From NCBI RefSeq assembly GCF_900177295.1, contig NZ_FWZX01000021.1:1-64000 (forward strand): a stretch of 64,000 bases of DNA, written 5' to 3'. The notes beneath the pieces were generated by a model. That model was given only the letters and a program-made list of their open reading frames with translations. It was not told the DNA's origin and did not search any database. Position 1 is the stretch's first letter; every line of letters begins with the position of its first letter. Shown piece after piece: positions 26,383 through 35,424 of the stretch. The translations under genes and the position numbers were made by a program. Source of the stretch: Tistlia consotensis USBA 355 (GTDB lineage: Bacteria > Pseudomonadota > Alphaproteobacteria > Kiloniellales > DSM-21159).

Positions 26383-27939
26383 ATGACGCACCATCCTGAG
26401 AGCGACGGCGGCCCGAGCGATCGGGCCGCCCCGCTGCCGGCCGCCCCGCTGCTGGAGCTGCGCGGCGTCAGCCGGCGCTTTCCCGGCGTGCTGGCGCTCG
26501 ACAAGGTCGACTTCCAGCTCAGGCCCGGCGAGGTCCACGTGCTGTTCGGCGAGAACGGCGCCGGCAAGTCGACCATGATCTCGATGATCGCCGGGGCGCT
26601 CAGACCCAGCGAGGGCGAGTTCCGCTTCCGCGGCGAGCCGGTCGAGCTCAACTCCGTCCATCACGCCCGCGGGCTCGGCATCTCGGCGGTGTTCCAGGAG
26701 TTCTCCCTGGTGCCGCAGATGACCGTCGAGGAGAACCTCTTCCTCGGCGCCGAGAGCACGCGGCTCGGCCTGCTCGACCGCCGGGCGCTGCACGACCGGG
26801 CCGACGCCATCCTGAAGCGCCTCGGCTTCCCCCTCAGGCCGCGCGACCGGGTGCTGCACCTGACGCGCGCCGAGCAGCAGATGGTCGAGATCGCCAAGGC
26901 CTTCCGCTCCGAGCTCTCGGTGCTGATCCTCGACGAGCCGACCGCCTCGCTGACCGAGCGCGAGACGGCGCAGCTGTTCAAGCTGATCGAGCAGGTCAAG
27001 GCCCAGGGCGTCGGGGTCATCTACATCACCCACCGCCTCAGCGAGATCCGCCGCATCGGTGACCGCATCACCGTGCTGCGCGACGGCCGCTACGTCGCCA
27101 CGGTCGATGCCCAGACGACGCCCGAGGGCGAGCTGGTGCGCCTGATGACCGGCCGGGTCTACGACGAGCTGTTCCCCAAGGTGCGCTTCAAGCCGGGCCG
27201 CGAGCTGCTCTCGGTCGAGCGCCTGACCACGGCGAGCGGCAGCGTCGTCGAGGCCTCGCTGTCGGTCTGCGCCGGCGAGATCGTCGGCCTCGCCGGCCTG
27301 GTCGGCTCCGGCAAGTCGGAGGTCGCGCGCGCCTGCTTCGGCCTGGAGAAGATCGCCGAGGGCCATGTCCGACTGAAGGGCGAGGAGGTTACCGGCCAGG
27401 GCCCGAAGCGCATGCTCAAGCGCGGCTTCTTCTACGTGCCGCCGGACCGGCGCGACGAGGGCCTGATGATGATGCGCCCGGTGCGCGAGAACGTCAGCCT
27501 GCCGTCGCTGACCCTGGCGCCCTTCGGCAACGGCGCGCTGCTCGACCGGCGCGGCGAGACCGACCGGGTGCGCCGGCTCGCCGAGCAGCTCAACCTGCAG
27601 CCGCCGCGCATCGAGCGGGCGGTCGAGGCCTTCTCGGGCGGCAACCAGCAGAAGGTGCTGCTGGCCAAGAGCCGGACCCGGCCGGTCCAGGTCTTCGCCT
27701 TCGACGAGCCGACCGTCGGCGTCGACGTCGGCACGCGCGTCGCGATCTACGAGTTCATCCGCGACCTCTGCGAGGCCGGCGCCGGGATCCTGCTGATCTC
27801 CTCGGACCTGCCGGAGGTGCTGAACCTGTCGAACCGCGCCTACGTCTTCTATCGTGGCCGGGTCCAGGCCGAACTGGCCGGCGACGAGATCACCGAGGAG
27901 AAGGTCCTCAGCCACTTCTTCGAAAGGGACGCCGCCTAG
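26383..27939 (+). CDS. ABC transporter ATPase with two nucleotide-binding domains (RbsA-like)
   Basis: A 518-residue tandem ATPase. Domain 1 has GENGAGKSTMISM, VLILDEPTASLT and a signature region altered to LTRAEQQMVEIAK. Domain 2 has a degenerate Walker A LVGSGKSEVA, FSGGNQQKVLLAKS and FAFDEPTVGVDVG. It lies 29 bp after the TorT-like gene and is followed without any gap by the permease. This domain architecture is typical of monosaccharide or purine-type importers, so the substrate may differ from the usual sugars. ATG 26383 has no strong RBS. Confidence 0.9.
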   Translation: MTHHPESDGGPSDRAAPLPAAPLLELRGVSRRFPGVLALDKVDFQLRPGEVHVLFGENGAGKSTMISMIAGALRPSEGEFRFRGEPVELNSVHHARGLGISAVFQEFSLVPQMTVEENLFLGAESTRLGLLDRRALHDRADAILKRLGFPLRPRDRVLHLTRAEQQMVEIAKAFRSELSVLILDEPTASLTERETAQLFKLIEQVKAQGVGVIYITHRLSEIRRIGDRITVLRDGRYVATVDAQTTPEGELVRLMTGRVYDELFPKVRFKPGRELLSVERLTTASGSVVEASLSVCAGEIVGLAGLVGSGKSEVARACFGLEKIAEGHVRLKGEEVTGQGPKRMLKRGFFYVPPDRRDEGLMMMRPVRENVSLPSLTLAPFGNGALLDRRGETDRVRRLAEQLNLQPPRIERAVEAFSGGNQQKVLLAKSRTRPVQVFAFDEPTVGVDVGTRVAIYEFIRDLCEAGAGILLISSDLPEVLNLSNRAYVFYRGRVQAELAGDEITEEKVLSHFFERDAA

Positions 27940-28965
27940 ATGGCCATGCTCGAGCAACCGACCCCCGGCGCCGCCGCGCCCTCGCTCTGGCTGAAGCGGC
28001 TGTTCGTGCGGCTCGGCGTGCTGCCGTTCCTGCTGATCGTCGCGGTGATCGTCTTCACCCTGATGTCGGACAACTTCCTGACCGGGCGCAACCTCGCCAA
28101 CGTGGCGCGCCAGTCGGTCTACCTGACGATCGTTTCCCTGGGCCAGATGTTCGCCCTGCTGACCGGCGGCTTCGACCTCTCGGTCGGCACGATCCTGGCC
28201 CTGACCTCGGTGGTCGGCGCCCTGGCCATGGCGGCTGCCTTCGGGGCGATGCCCGACGCGCCGGGGCTGGCGATCGCGATCGGCTGCCTGGCCGGCATCC
28301 TCGCCGGCACGGCGATCGGCCTGTTCAACGGCGTCGGCGTCGCGATCTTCAACGTCTCGCCCTTCATCATGACCCTGGGCATGGCCTCGATCGGCTTCGG
28401 CATCGCGCTGTTCCTGACCGGCGGCGTGCCGGTCTACGGCATGCCCCAGGAGTTCGGCGACGTCTTCGGCTTCGGCGCCTGGTTCGGCATCGACGTGCCG
28501 GTCTACGTCGCCGCGCTGCTGATCGTGGTCGTCTACCTGCTGGTCAACTGGACGCCGCTCGGCCGCTACTTCTACGCCGTCGGTGGCAACATCAAGGCGG
28601 CGCGGCTCAGCGGCATCGGCACCCGCACGGTGCTGTTCGCGACCTACGTGATCTGCGCCCTGCTGACCGCGCTCGGCGGCATGCTGCTGACCGCGCGCCT
28701 GGATACCGGCGAGGCCAACATCGGCGCCTCGATGCCGCTGGAATCGATCGCCGCCTGCGTCATCGCCGGGGTGTCGCTGCGCGGCGGCGTCGGCCGGGTC
28801 GAGAACGTCGTGCTCGGTGCCCTCTTCATCAACCTGGTGCAGAACGGCATGAACCTGGCGCGCATCGAGTCCTACCTGCAGACCGTGGTGCTCGGCGTGC
28901 TGCTGATCCTGGCGGTCGTCGCCGACCAGCTGCGCCTGCGCTACATCGCCGACCTTAAGGACTGA
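27940..28965 (+). CDS. ABC transporter permease (RbsC-like)
   Basis: A 341-residue inner-membrane permease of the BPD_transp_2 family with about ten hydrophobic segments. Landmarks are LTGGFDLSVGTILAL (about 66-80) and AVGGNIKAARLSGIGTR (about 212-228). Its ATG directly follows the ATPase stop codon. Only one permease gene is present, so the channel is presumably a homodimer. It links the binding protein and ATPase to the pxp enzymes 80 bp downstream. Confidence 0.9.
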   Translation: MAMLEQPTPGAAAPSLWLKRLFVRLGVLPFLLIVAVIVFTLMSDNFLTGRNLANVARQSVYLTIVSLGQMFALLTGGFDLSVGTILALTSVVGALAMAAAFGAMPDAPGLAIAIGCLAGILAGTAIGLFNGVGVAIFNVSPFIMTLGMASIGFGIALFLTGGVPVYGMPQEFGDVFGFGAWFGIDVPVYVAALLIVVVYLLVNWTPLGRYFYAVGGNIKAARLSGIGTRTVLFATYVICALLTALGGMLLTARLDTGEANIGASMPLESIAACVIAGVSLRGGVGRVENVVLGALFINLVQNGMNLARIESYLQTVVLGVLLILAVVADQLRLRYIADLKD

Positions 28966-29045
28966 CCGAAGCAACGAGGGCCTCTCCGGCGGCGCCCCGT
29001 GCGGGTGGCCGGCAGCATGAAGGCCCGGTCAAGGAGGAACGAGAG

Positions 29046-29777
29046 ATGCCGACGATGATCAACTGCGACATGGGCGAGAGCTTCGGGCTCTACCGCATGG
29101 GCGACGACGAGGCCTTGATGCCGCTGATCACGGCCGCCAACGTCGCCTGCGGCTTCCACGCCTCCGACTTCAACCACATGCGCAAGACCGTCCAGCTGGC
29201 CAAGAAGTTCGGCGTCCGGGTCGGCGCCCACCCCTCGCTGCCCGACCTGCAGGGCTTCGGCCGGCGCGAGATGAAGATCGGCCGCGAGGAGCTGGCCAAC
29301 TGCCTGATCTACCAGGTCGGCGCGCTCAAGGGCTTCCTCGAGGCCGAGGGCATGACCCTCAACCACATCAAGCCGCACGGCGCGCTCTACGGCATGGCGG
29401 CGCGCCAGGAGCCGATCGCCCAGGCGGTCGCCGACGTCGCCGACATCTTCCGCGTGCCGCTCTACGGCATGGTCGACTGCCTCCACGAGGAGGTCTACAA
29501 GGCGCGTGGCCACGAGTTCGTCGGCGAGTACTACGCCGACCTGGAGTACGCCGACGACGGCGGCCTCCTGATCACCCGCGAGCACGAGGCGGTCGACCCC
29601 AAGCGCGCCGCCGAGCGCAGCCTGACCGCGATCAAGGAGGGCACGACCCTCTCGGTCGGCGGCAAGACCGTCAGGGTCGGCAACGACTCGATCTGCGTCC
29701 ACTCCGACACGCCGAACGCCGTCGAGGTCGCGACCCTGGTGCGCGAGACGGTGAAGCCCTTCCTCGCCGCCGCCTGA
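29046..29777 (+). CDS. pxpA: 5-oxoprolinase subunit A (LamB/YcsF family)
   Basis: A 243-residue LamB/YcsF protein with family signatures MINCDMGESFG (4-14), ANVACGFHASD (about 36-46) and IKPHGALYGM. With PxpB and PxpC it opens 5-oxoproline to glutamate using ATP. It is cytosolic. A very strong RBS (AAGGAGGAACGAGAG) precedes ATG 29046. It stands between the ABC transporter and the biotin enzymes, an arrangement that ties the imported solute to ring opening. The real substrate may be another lactam. Confidence 0.9.
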   Translation: MPTMINCDMGESFGLYRMGDDEALMPLITAANVACGFHASDFNHMRKTVQLAKKFGVRVGAHPSLPDLQGFGRREMKIGREELANCLIYQVGALKGFLEAEGMTLNHIKPHGALYGMAARQEPIAQAVADVADIFRVPLYGMVDCLHEEVYKARGHEFVGEYYADLEYADDGGLLITREHEAVDPKRAAERSLTAIKEGTTLSVGGKTVRVGNDSICVHSDTPNAVEVATLVRETVKPFLAAA

Positions 29778-29838
29778 CCGCCGGACCTCCTCCCGCCCTC
29801 CGGGGGCCTTCCCGAACCAGCAGCAACAAGAGGCAACG

Positions 29839-30078
29839 ATGGCCAAGCAGATCCTCTCGCCGCTTCCCGGCACCTTCTACCGGCGCCCGGCGCCGGACCA
29901 GCCGCCCTACAAGGAGGCCGGCGATGCCGTCGCCAAGGGCGAGGTGATCGGCCTGGTCGAGGTCATGAAGTCGTTCCACGAGGTGAAGTCGACCGCCGAC
30001 GGCAAGATCGCCGCCTTCCTGGTCGAGAACGAGGGCCCGGTGCAGGCCGGCCAGCCGCTGGCCGACCTGGAAGGCTGA
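29839..30078 (+). CDS. Biotin carboxyl carrier protein (stand-alone biotinyl domain)
   Basis: A 79-residue biotinyl domain with the attachment motif EVMKSF; biotin would join Lys44. It lacks the long N-terminal half of AccB, so it is a dedicated carrier rather than part of acetyl-CoA carboxylase. It is followed 8 bp later by a biotin carboxylase gene. By analogy with urea carboxylase it should shuttle a carboxyl group from the carboxylase to the CT-type domains of PxpB/PxpC. Confidence 0.9.
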   Translation: MAKQILSPLPGTFYRRPAPDQPPYKEAGDAVAKGEVIGLVEVMKSFHEVKSTADGKIAAFLVENEGPVQAGQPLADLEG

Positions 30079-30086
30079 CGCGCCCC

Positions 30087-31472
30087 ATGGCCCTGCGGAC
30101 CCTGTTGATCGCCAACCGCGGCGAGATCGCCGTCCGGATCATCCGGGCGGCGCGCGAGCTCGGCATCCGCACCGTGCAGGCGCACAGCGCGGCCGACGCC
30201 GACTCGCTGGCGGTGCAGCTGGCCGACGCGGCCGTCGAGATCGGCCCGCCGCCGGCCTCGAAGTCCTATCTCGACATCGGCGCGATCCTCTCGGCGGCCG
30301 AGGCCTCGGGAGCCGACGCGATCCACCCGGGCTACGGCTTCCTGGCCGAGAACCCGGCATTCGCGGCGGCGATCGAGCAGGCCGGCCTGACCTTCGTCGG
30401 GCCGACGGCGGAGACGATCCGCATGATGGGCGACAAGGTCGCGGCCCGCGAGGCGGCAGCCCGGGCCGGCGTGCCGACGGTGCCGGGCAGCCAGGGCCGC
30501 CTGGACAGCGTCGAGGCGGCGCGGGAGGTGCTGGAGCAGACCGGCTATCCGGTGCTGATCAAGGCGGCGGCCGGCGGCGGCGGCCGCGGCATCCGCATCG
30601 CCCACGACCACCACGAGTTCGAGCGGCTGTTCCACCAGGCCGGCGCCGAGGCCAAGGCCGCCTTCGGCGACGGCGGCCTCTACGTCGAGAAGGTGATCCA
30701 CCGGGCCCGCCACGTCGAGGTTCAGGTGCTCGGCGACGGCGAGCGGGTCGTGCACTGCTTCGAGCGCGAGTGCTCGCTGCAGCGCCGCCGCCAGAAGGTC
30801 TGGGAGGAGGCGCCCTCGGTCAGCCTCGCGCCGGGGGTGCGCGAGCGGCTCTGCGCCGCGGCCGTGCGCCTGGCCGAGGCGGTGAACTACCGCGGCGCCG
30901 GCACCGTCGAGTTCCTCTACGACGACGAGTCGGGCGAGTTCTACTTCATCGAGATGAACACCCGCATCCAGGTCGAGCACCCGGTCACCGAGTTCGTCAC
31001 CGGCCTGGACCTGATCGCCGAGATGCTGCGCATCGCCGGCGGCGCGCCGCTGTCGGCGAGCCAGGAGCAGATCGCGCTGGCCGGCCACGCCATCGAGGTC
31101 AGGATCAATGCCGAGGACCCGGCGAGCGACTTCATGCCCTTTCCGGGCCTGGTCTCGGACCTGCGCATCCCCGGCGGTCCGGGCGTGCGCTTCGACAGCC
31201 TGCTCTATCCGGGCTACGCGATCCCGCCCTTCTACGACTCGCTGCTCGGCAAGCTGATCGTCTGGGCCGAGGACCGGCCGCGGGCGCTGGCGCGCCTGGG
31301 CCGGGCGCTGGCCGAGCTCCGGGTCGAGGGCGTCAAGACGACCGCGCCGCTGCACAGCGCGCTGGCCGCGGACGAGGAGGTCAAGGCCGCGCGGTTCCAC
31401 ACGCGCTGGCTCGAGGGCTGGCTCGAGCACAACGCGGCGAAGCTGAAGACAACAGAGGAGGGTGCCGGCTGA
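30087..31472 (+). CDS. Biotin carboxylase, AccC-like
   Basis: A 461-residue ATP-grasp enzyme that carboxylates biotin on the adjacent carrier. N-terminal LLIANRGEIAVRIIRAARE, the ATP loop AAAGGGGRGI (about 166-175) and the active-site strand EMNTRIQVEHPVTE (about 290-303) are intact, as is the C-terminal domain. The stop overlaps the next gene's start by one base (TGATG), so it is translationally coupled to pxpB. The placement, not the sequence, separates it from the housekeeping AccC. Confidence 0.9.
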   Translation: MALRTLLIANRGEIAVRIIRAARELGIRTVQAHSAADADSLAVQLADAAVEIGPPPASKSYLDIGAILSAAEASGADAIHPGYGFLAENPAFAAAIEQAGLTFVGPTAETIRMMGDKVAAREAAARAGVPTVPGSQGRLDSVEAAREVLEQTGYPVLIKAAAGGGGRGIRIAHDHHEFERLFHQAGAEAKAAFGDGGLYVEKVIHRARHVEVQVLGDGERVVHCFERECSLQRRRQKVWEEAPSVSLAPGVRERLCAAAVRLAEAVNYRGAGTVEFLYDDESGEFYFIEMNTRIQVEHPVTEFVTGLDLIAEMLRIAGGAPLSASQEQIALAGHAIEVRINAEDPASDFMPFPGLVSDLRIPGGPGVRFDSLLYPGYAIPPFYDSLLGKLIVWAEDRPRALARLGRALAELRVEGVKTTAPLHSALAADEEVKAARFHTRWLEGWLEHNAAKLKTTEEGAG

Positions 31473-32350
31473 TGAAGGAAGCACGCTACGCCTTCGGCGG
31501 GGACGAGCACGTCTTCGTCGAGGTCGACGAGGAGATGTCGCTGGAGGCCTTCTTCAAGAGCCTGGCGATCACCAACGCGGTGCGCGACTCGCAGATCAAG
31601 GGCGTCACCGAGATCTGCCCGGCCAACGCCTCGTTCCAGATCAAGTTCGATCCGGACGTGATCAAGCCGGACGACATGCTCGCCGAGCTGAAGAAGCTCG
31701 AGGCCGCTGCCGAGAAGGCCGAGCCCAGGCTGCAGACCCGGATCATCGAGGTGCCGGTCTACTACCAGGATCCCTGGACCCACGAGACGCTGATGCGCTT
31801 CCGCGAGCGGCACCAGGACCCGAACGGGACGGACCTCGAGTACGCCGCCCGGATCAACGGCTACGGCTCGGTCGCCGACTTCATCGCCGCGCACTCGGGC
31901 TCGCCCTGGTTCGTCTCGATGGTCGGCTTCGTCGCCGGGCTGCCGTTCCTCTACCAGATGGTCGAGCGCGAGCGGCAGATCCAGGTGCCGAAGTACCTGC
32001 GGCCGCGCACCGACACGCCCAAGCTGACGGTCGGCTACGGCGGCTGCTTCTCCTGCATCTACTCGGTGCGCGGCGCCGGCGGCTACCAGATGTTCGGCAT
32101 CACGCCGATGCCGATCTTCGATCCGCAGCAGCAGCTGAACTACCTCAGCGACTTCATGGTCTTCTTCAAGCCGGGCGACATCGTGAAGTTCCAGCCGATC
32201 GACGCCGACGCCTATTCCGCGGCGGTCGAGGAGGTCGCCGCCGACCGCTACGTGCCGCGCATCAAGGAGGTGACCTTCGCCCTGGACGCCTTCAATGCCG
32301 ACATCGACGGCTACAACCGGAAGCTGGAGGAGGCGCTCCATGCCAACTAA
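31472..32350 (+). CDS. pxpB: 5-oxoprolinase subunit B / carboxyltransferase C-D domain protein
   Basis: A 292-residue protein of the PxpB (KipI, allophanate hydrolase subunit 1) family. A less conserved N-terminal domain (1-90) precedes the CT_C_D core with IIEVPVYYQDPWT, FVAGLPFLYQM and YSVRGAGGYQMFGITP. In urea carboxylase the homologous domain is part of the carboxyltransferase. An ATG overlapping the biotin carboxylase stop and a GAGGAGG RBS support the start. Its 3' end overlaps pxpC by 11 bp. It probably forms a complex with PxpC. Confidence 0.9.
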   Translation: MKEARYAFGGDEHVFVEVDEEMSLEAFFKSLAITNAVRDSQIKGVTEICPANASFQIKFDPDVIKPDDMLAELKKLEAAAEKAEPRLQTRIIEVPVYYQDPWTHETLMRFRERHQDPNGTDLEYAARINGYGSVADFIAAHSGSPWFVSMVGFVAGLPFLYQMVERERQIQVPKYLRPRTDTPKLTVGYGGCFSCIYSVRGAGGYQMFGITPMPIFDPQQQLNYLSDFMVFFKPGDIVKFQPIDADAYSAAVEEVAADRYVPRIKEVTFALDAFNADIDGYNRKLEEALHAN

Positions 32351-33311
32351 GGTCATCGCCGGCGGGCTCGCCACCACCATCCAGGACCTCGGCCGGCCGG
32401 GCTACTACCACCTCGGCATCCCGATCTCCGGCGCGATGGACCGCTTCGCGCTGCGCGCCGCCAACCGCCTGGTCGGTAACGACGAGGGCGCGGCGGCCCT
32501 GGAGGCGGTCTTCATCGGCCCCGAGCTGGAGTTCACCGAGGACGCCCTGGTCGCGGTCACCGGCGCCGAGATGACGCCGAAGGTCGACGGCGACGAGCAG
32601 GCGACCTGGACGGCCTTCCCGGTCAAGGCCGGGCAGGTGCTGTCCTTCGACTTCCTGAGGGCCGGGGCCCGCGCCTATATCGCGATCTCCGGCGGCATCG
32701 ACGTGCCGATGGCGCTGGGCAGCCGCTCGACCTACGCGATCGGCGCGCTCGGCGGCTTCGAGGGCCGCGCGATCCAGCCCGGCGACCTGCTGCCGCTCGG
32801 CAAGGCGGCGCCGGCCAGGGCCGGGAAGAGCCTGCCCGAGGCCCTGCGCCGCGGCAGCGGCAGCCCGGTCGAGCTGCGCGTCCTGCCCGGGCTCTACTGG
32901 CACCGCATCGTCGAGGCCTCGCAGAAGTCCTTCTTCGACGACACCTGGAAGGTGGCGCCGGAGTGCGACCGCATGGGCTACCGCTTCCGCTCTGGCAAGG
33001 CTCTGGAGTTCGTGCCGCGGGAGCCGCCGTTCGGCGCCGGCTCCGACCCCTCGAACATCACCGACGCCTGCTATCCCTACGGCTCGGTCCAGGTGCCGGG
33101 CGGCACGGAGCCGATCGTGCTTCATCGCGACGCGGTCTCGGGCGGCGGCTACTTCATGCTCGGCACGGTGATCTCGGCCGACATGGACCTGATCGGCCAG
33201 ATGCAGCCGCACACCCCGACCCGCTTCGTCAAGGTCGACATGGATGAGGCCCTGGCCGCCCGCCACGACCGCCAGAGGATGCTCGACAGGATGCGCGAGG
33301 CGCTGGCCTAG
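32340..33311 (+). CDS. pxpC: 5-oxoprolinase subunit C / carboxyltransferase A-B domain protein
   Basis: A 323-residue PxpC (KipA, CT_A_B) protein. Landmarks are GLATTIQDLGRPGYYHLGIP at the N-terminus, GAMDRFALRAANRLVGND and AYIAISGGIDVPMALGSRST, and a late segment YPYGSVQVPGGTEPIVL. With PxpB it forms the catalytic partner for PxpA and resembles the carboxyltransferase half of urea carboxylase. It starts at ATG 32340, inside the last codons of pxpB. It ends the apparent eight-gene operon; a palindromic repeat follows. Confidence 0.9.
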   Translation: MPTKVIAGGLATTIQDLGRPGYYHLGIPISGAMDRFALRAANRLVGNDEGAAALEAVFIGPELEFTEDALVAVTGAEMTPKVDGDEQATWTAFPVKAGQVLSFDFLRAGARAYIAISGGIDVPMALGSRSTYAIGALGGFEGRAIQPGDLLPLGKAAPARAGKSLPEALRRGSGSPVELRVLPGLYWHRIVEASQKSFFDDTWKVAPECDRMGYRFRSGKALEFVPREPPFGAGSDPSNITDACYPYGSVQVPGGTEPIVLHRDAVSGGGYFMLGTVISADMDLIGQMQPHTPTRFVKVDMDEALAARHDRQRMLDRMREALA

Positions 33312-33335
33312 GGGCCAGGGCCCGTTTGCGCTCCG

Positions 33336-33419
33336 CCCTTCGACAGGCTCAGGGTGAAGCGCAGTTGGATGGGGGCGGCAACGCCCCCGTCGCTTCATGG
33401 TGAGCCTGTCGAACCATGG
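33336..33419. repeat. Dispersed palindromic repeat, TTCGACAGGCTCA family (copy 1)
   Basis: CCCTTCGACAGGCTCAGGG and a following TGAAGCG face CGCTTCATGGTGAGCCTGTC and GAACCATG across a GC-rich loop. A second copy lies at 45706-45788. It separates pxpC from bioY. An ATG inside the right arm (33397) opens a false N-terminal extension of bioY. Confidence 0.85.
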
Positions 33420-33462
33420 AGCGACCCGGTCTCTCCGGGACGTCAGCGAGGAGACACGAAAC

Positions 33463-34044
33463 GTGAGCGATACCGCGATCACCCACCCGACCCTGGCCGG
33501 CGCGCTGTGGCCGGCGACCCGCGGCAACCGCCTTCTGCGGGCGGCCCTGCTGGCGGTGCTCGGCAGCGCGCTGCTGGCGATCTCGGCCCGGGTGCAGGTG
33601 CCCTTCTGGCCGGTGCCGATGACCCTGCAGACCGGCGTCGTGCTGCTGCTGGGGGCTGCGCTCGGCGGCCGCCTCGCCGTCGCGACGGTGCTGCTCTACC
33701 TGGCCGAGGGCGCCCTCGGGCTGCCGGTCTTCGCCGGCGGTGGCGGGCCGGCCTACCTGGCCGGGCCGACCGGCGGCTATCTCGCCGGCTTCCTGGTCGC
33801 GGCCGCCGCAGTCGGCTCGCTGGTCGAGCGCGGCTGGAGCCGCAGCCTGGCCAGCAGCGCGCTGGCGATGATCCTCGGCGACGTCCTGATCTTCGCCTGC
33901 GGCCTCGCCTGGCTGTCGAGTCTGATCGGACTCGACAAGGCGATCGCCGCCGGCCTGCTGCCCTTCCTCGCCGGCGAAGCCCTGAAGATCGCCCTGGCCG
34001 CGGCGCTGCTGCCGGCCGCCTGGAAGCTGCTGGCCCGACGCTGA
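33463..34044 (+). CDS. bioY: Biotin transporter substrate-capture protein BioY
   Basis: A 193-residue integral membrane protein with about six hydrophobic segments and BioY signatures: ARVQVPFWPVPMTLQTGVVL (about 42-61), EGALGLPVF and AYLAGPTGGYLAGF. It takes up biotin alone or with an ECF module; no bioM or bioN is nearby. I chose GTG 33463, with AGGAG 10 nt upstream, since the earlier ATG at 33397 lies in a dispersed repeat. Its position after a biotin-dependent enzyme set suggests it serves the cofactor demand of that operon. Confidence 0.9.
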   Translation: MSDTAITHPTLAGALWPATRGNRLLRAALLAVLGSALLAISARVQVPFWPVPMTLQTGVVLLLGAALGGRLAVATVLLYLAEGALGLPVFAGGGGPAYLAGPTGGYLAGFLVAAAAVGSLVERGWSRSLASSALAMILGDVLIFACGLAWLSSLIGLDKAIAAGLLPFLAGEALKIALAAALLPAAWKLLARR

Positions 34045-34081
34045 GCGTCGGATCGCGAGAGGGGCGGCCTCCGGCCTTGCG

Positions 34082-35215
34082 CTAGGACGCCGCCGCTCCC
34101 TCCCGCAGGCGCTTCAGATAGTCGGCGCTGCTGTTGGTGCTGATGCGGACCCACAGCGGCTTGTGGTCGGACAGCTGGTAGGTCAGCCAGCTGCGATAGT
34201 AGGTCTCCAGCTCGTTCTCCGACTTGTCGGCGCCGTTCGGCGACTTTCTCATCTGGTCGACGTACTCTCGCCACTGAGCCTTCGTGTAGAGGTTTTCGAA
34301 GACGTCGAGCACGCCGGAGTTGCGCCTGCTGCCGTCGTCGGCGACCCGGTCGATGTATTCGAGCACGGCCGGCTGCGTCTTGAACGCGATCTGGTCGTAG
34401 TACTTGTTGCCGGAGAAGTTGGTCGGGTCGGCCAGCGTCTTCGGCACCTGGAAGCCGTTGGCGAGCAGCGCCGCCATGGTCTCGTGCTCCGGGCTGACGA
34501 CGTTGAAGTCGCCGAGCAGGATCAGCGCCCTGTCGTGCTTCATCTCCCGGTCGGCGCGCTCGCTGAGGTAGCGCGCGATCGTGCCGATCTCCTGGACGCG
34601 CTCCTGCAGCAGCGGCCCGCTCTCGGCGCCGTAGTAGAGGTGGACCGTGCAGATGTCGAAGCGGAACCAGCCGGCCTGGAAGCTGGTGACGAAGGGCGTC
34701 CGGCGGAACTGCTTGCCGGCGTAGAGCTTCTTGCCTTCCTCGGTGTCGACCAGCGCGCGGCTGATCAGCATGCTGGTTGGCAGCACGATCTCGCCGGCGA
34801 TGTTCTTGAACCACAGCTTGCGCTTGTCGAAGCAGAAGGTCAGGCGCTCGCCGTTGCCGCCCAGGCGCGTGTCGGTCACGTCGGTGGCGATGTAGTCCCA
34901 GTCGGGGCCGAGGATGGCCATGACCTGTTCCCACTCGTCCAGCTCGTTGACCTCCTGGACGGCGATCAGGTCGAAGCGCGACAGGACCTCGGCGATGTAG
35001 AAGTGCGATTCGGGCGCGCGCTTGCCGAAGCCGCGGCGGTTGCCCGGCTTGCCGAAGTCGCGGAGGTTCCAGGAGGCGAGCAGCAGGTTCCGGTCGGCGT
35101 CCTTGGCCGGCACGTCCCGGTCGAGCTGCTTGATCAGCGCCTCCAGGTGGCCGATCACGCGGGCGCGTTCGGCCGCCTCCCGGATGCGGTGCTTCAGGTG
35201 GTAGTAGTAGGGCAT
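34082..35215 (-). CDS. Endonuclease/exonuclease/phosphatase-family protein
   Basis: A 377-residue DNase I-like phosphodiesterase. Catalytic signatures are LLASWNLRDF (Asn), LIAVQEVNEL (Glu, metal), LLGDFNVVSP (Asp/Asn) and LSDHKPLWV (Asp/His). No signal peptide is evident, so it is probably cytoplasmic. The substrate (nucleic acid, phosphoinositide-like or other phosphodiester) cannot be told. ATG 35215 follows GAGAGGCGGG; the frame's TTG at 35275 is less likely. It is convergent with bioY and has no functional partner nearby. Confidence 0.85.
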   Translation of the reverse strand: MPYYYHLKHRIREAAERARVIGHLEALIKQLDRDVPAKDADRNLLLASWNLRDFGKPGNRRGFGKRAPESHFYIAEVLSRFDLIAVQEVNELDEWEQVMAILGPDWDYIATDVTDTRLGGNGERLTFCFDKRKLWFKNIAGEIVLPTSMLISRALVDTEEGKKLYAGKQFRRTPFVTSFQAGWFRFDICTVHLYYGAESGPLLQERVQEIGTIARYLSERADREMKHDRALILLGDFNVVSPEHETMAALLANGFQVPKTLADPTNFSGNKYYDQIAFKTQPAVLEYIDRVADDGSRRNSGVLDVFENLYTKAQWREYVDQMRKSPNGADKSENELETYYRSWLTYQLSDHKPLWVRISTNSSADYLKRLREGAAAS

Positions 35216-35424
35216 CCCGCCTCTCCCGGTACGGTCCCCGAGGGTCGGCAGCTTCCGGAGCGGCGCCGCGGTCAACCCGACGGGCTTTTTCCCGTTATAG
35301 GGGAAAATCCTCGAAGAGTCTTGCGGCTCGGCGGTTGGGCCGCAGGGTGCGGGCCGGGCAAAGAAAGGCCGGGCTCGGCGGCAGGCGGCCGCCGGCCCGG
35401 CGAGGGGGAGGAAAGGCTTGGGCG

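Noticed and set aside
33397-33462. ATG 33397 as start of bioY
   Set aside because: The 22 extra residues (MVSLSNHG...) are the translation of a dispersed repeat that also occurs at 45706. GTG 33463 has AGGAG and fits the family.
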